Positions 14,191-14,771 of a stretch of 14,771 nucleotides of DNA are shown one piece after another. A program made the translations under genes and the position numbers. Where the stretch lies: contig NZ_CALHIF010000065.1 in the NCBI RefSeq assembly GCF_938030755.1, positions 1-14,771 on the forward strand, written 5' to 3'. A model generated the notes under the pieces. It saw only the letters and a program-made list of their open reading frames with translations. It had not been told where the DNA came from and made no database searches. The stretch's first letter is position 1. Every line of letters begins with the position of its first letter. Origin of the DNA: an uncultured Granulicatella sp. (GTDB taxonomy: Bacteria > Bacillota > Bacilli > Lactobacillales > Aerococcaceae).

Positions 14191-14593
14191 ACATCACCAT
14201 TCCACTTCCAAAGTGATTATTTGATCGAGTAATAAAACCAAATTTCTCATAAAATTTCTTAGCGTCTTTTGTAATTAGTAAACCTCTTACATGTAATAAG
14301 TCTTCATCATTTATCAATGTTTCAACTAATTTTTTTCCTATTCCTTCTCCTCTATATTCTTCATCTACTATTACATCACATATATAATAATTTGTAGTAT
14401 AGTCTGTTATTGCTCTTGCAAAACCAATTAATTTATTTTTATCTGTATCATAAGCAAAATAACACAAAGAATTTTCAACTGTTTTCTTTACAGTTTCCCT
14501 TTTTCTATCCTTTGCCCAATATGAAGTATTTAACAGTTTTGTTAAATCATCTAAATTATAGTCAGCATCATTTTTAATAATTTTATAATTCAT
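14177..14593 (-). CDS. GNAT family N-acetyltransferase
   Basis: 138 residues with the GNAT fold: strand IGFARAITD (56-64), CDVIVDEEYRGEGIGKKLVETL (72-93), in which RGEGIG (81-86) is the acetyl-CoA pyrophosphate loop, and the C-terminal AKKFYEKFGF (111-120) typical of the family. Substrate unknown. It is the first gene of the nucleoside operon, with GGAAGGAG 5 bases before the ATG, and overlaps ribokinase by 14 bases. Such an acetyltransferase in a salvage operon could modify a nucleobase, amine or protein; nothing in the sequence decides this. Confidence 0.85.
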   Translation of the reverse strand: MNYKIIKNDADYNLDDLTKLLNTSYWAKDRKRETVKKTVENSLCYFAYDTDKNKLIGFARAITDYTTNYYICDVIVDEEYRGEGIGKKLVETLINDEDLLHVRGLLITKDAKKFYEKFGFITRSNNHFGSGMVMYVEK

Positions 14594-14644
14594 AAAATCT
14601 CCTTCCAGAAAAGTTTAATTTTTTTATCTATTATTTTTTGTTAT

Positions 14645-14674
14645 TTTATAATATAAAAGTTAAAATTTGGTAAA
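14645..14674 (-). promoter_or_regulatory. Candidate promoter of the nucleoside operon
   Basis: Minus strand: -35-like TTTACC (14669-14674), 18 bases, -10-like TATAAA (14645-14650), about 50 bases before the acetyltransferase ATG. The region is very AT-rich, so chance matches are likely. The -35 overlaps the T-run of the preceding terminator. I see no catabolite (cre) site or clear operator. Confidence 0.35.
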
Positions 14675-14714
14675 AAAATAAAGGCTATTACAAATTTATT
14701 TTACAATAACCTTT
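14671..14714 (-). terminator. Intrinsic terminator of a gene beyond the window's right end
   Basis: Minus strand: a 15-pair stem AAAGGTTATTGTAAA / TTTGTAATAGCCTTT (14700-14714 with 14680-14694, several GT pairs), a 5-base loop, then ATTTTTTT. It implies a minus-strand gene ending to the right of the window, and it bounds the nucleoside operon upstream. Confidence 0.85.
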
Positions 14715-14771
14715 ACACATAAATGTTTATTCTTTAATAAAAAATGAAATAATAACCAAAATAAATGGAAT

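Overview
The window looks like chromosomal DNA of a low- to mid-GC Firmicute, most likely Lactobacillales. The evidence is the dnaX-ebfC-recR cluster, a HelD-type helicase, strong GGAGG ribosome binding sites, a short Lactobacillales-style SRP RNA and plain Gram-positive -10/-35 promoters. I cannot fix the genus. Every convincing gene lies on the minus strand, so transcription runs from high to low coordinates.

Layout, low to high coordinates. (1) 1-1354: an AT-rich pair, a MazG-like nucleotide pyrophosphohydrolase cut by the window edge and a YafY-type WYL regulator upstream of it. Codon use differs from the adjoining core genes, so it may be acquired. (2) 1355-1917: a gene-free stretch with direct-repeat copies and a 261-bp element bounded by perfect 20-bp inverted repeats, which ends on the recR stop codon. 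(3) 1918-6812: recR, ebfC (YbaB), dnaX and helD, a replication, recombination and transcription-recycling block. (4) 6841-7012: SRP RNA gene with a clean promoter and terminator. (5) 7013-7506: a second gene-free stretch holding a 205-nt imperfect fold-back structure of unknown nature. (6) 7507-10836: a small two-helix membrane protein, an AlkD-like HEAT-repeat protein, tadA, a membrane protein with a probable papain-like C-terminal domain, and a low-molecular-weight protein tyrosine phosphatase. (7) 10903-14714: an AT-rich four-gene operon bracketed by terminators: GNAT acetyltransferase, ribokinase, nucleoside hydrolase and a DcuC-family transporter.

The last operon reads as a nucleoside salvage unit: import (DcuC-family permease), cleavage to base plus ribose (nucleoside hydrolase), then phosphorylation of ribose (ribokinase). 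The permease family is named for C4-dicarboxylates, so the context argues for a different substrate. The features most worth a second look are this operon, the 7145-7349 fold-back, the inverted-repeat element against recR, and the HdeD-like/peptidase-like fusion. I found no CRISPR array, tRNA, rRNA, phage gene or intact transposase.
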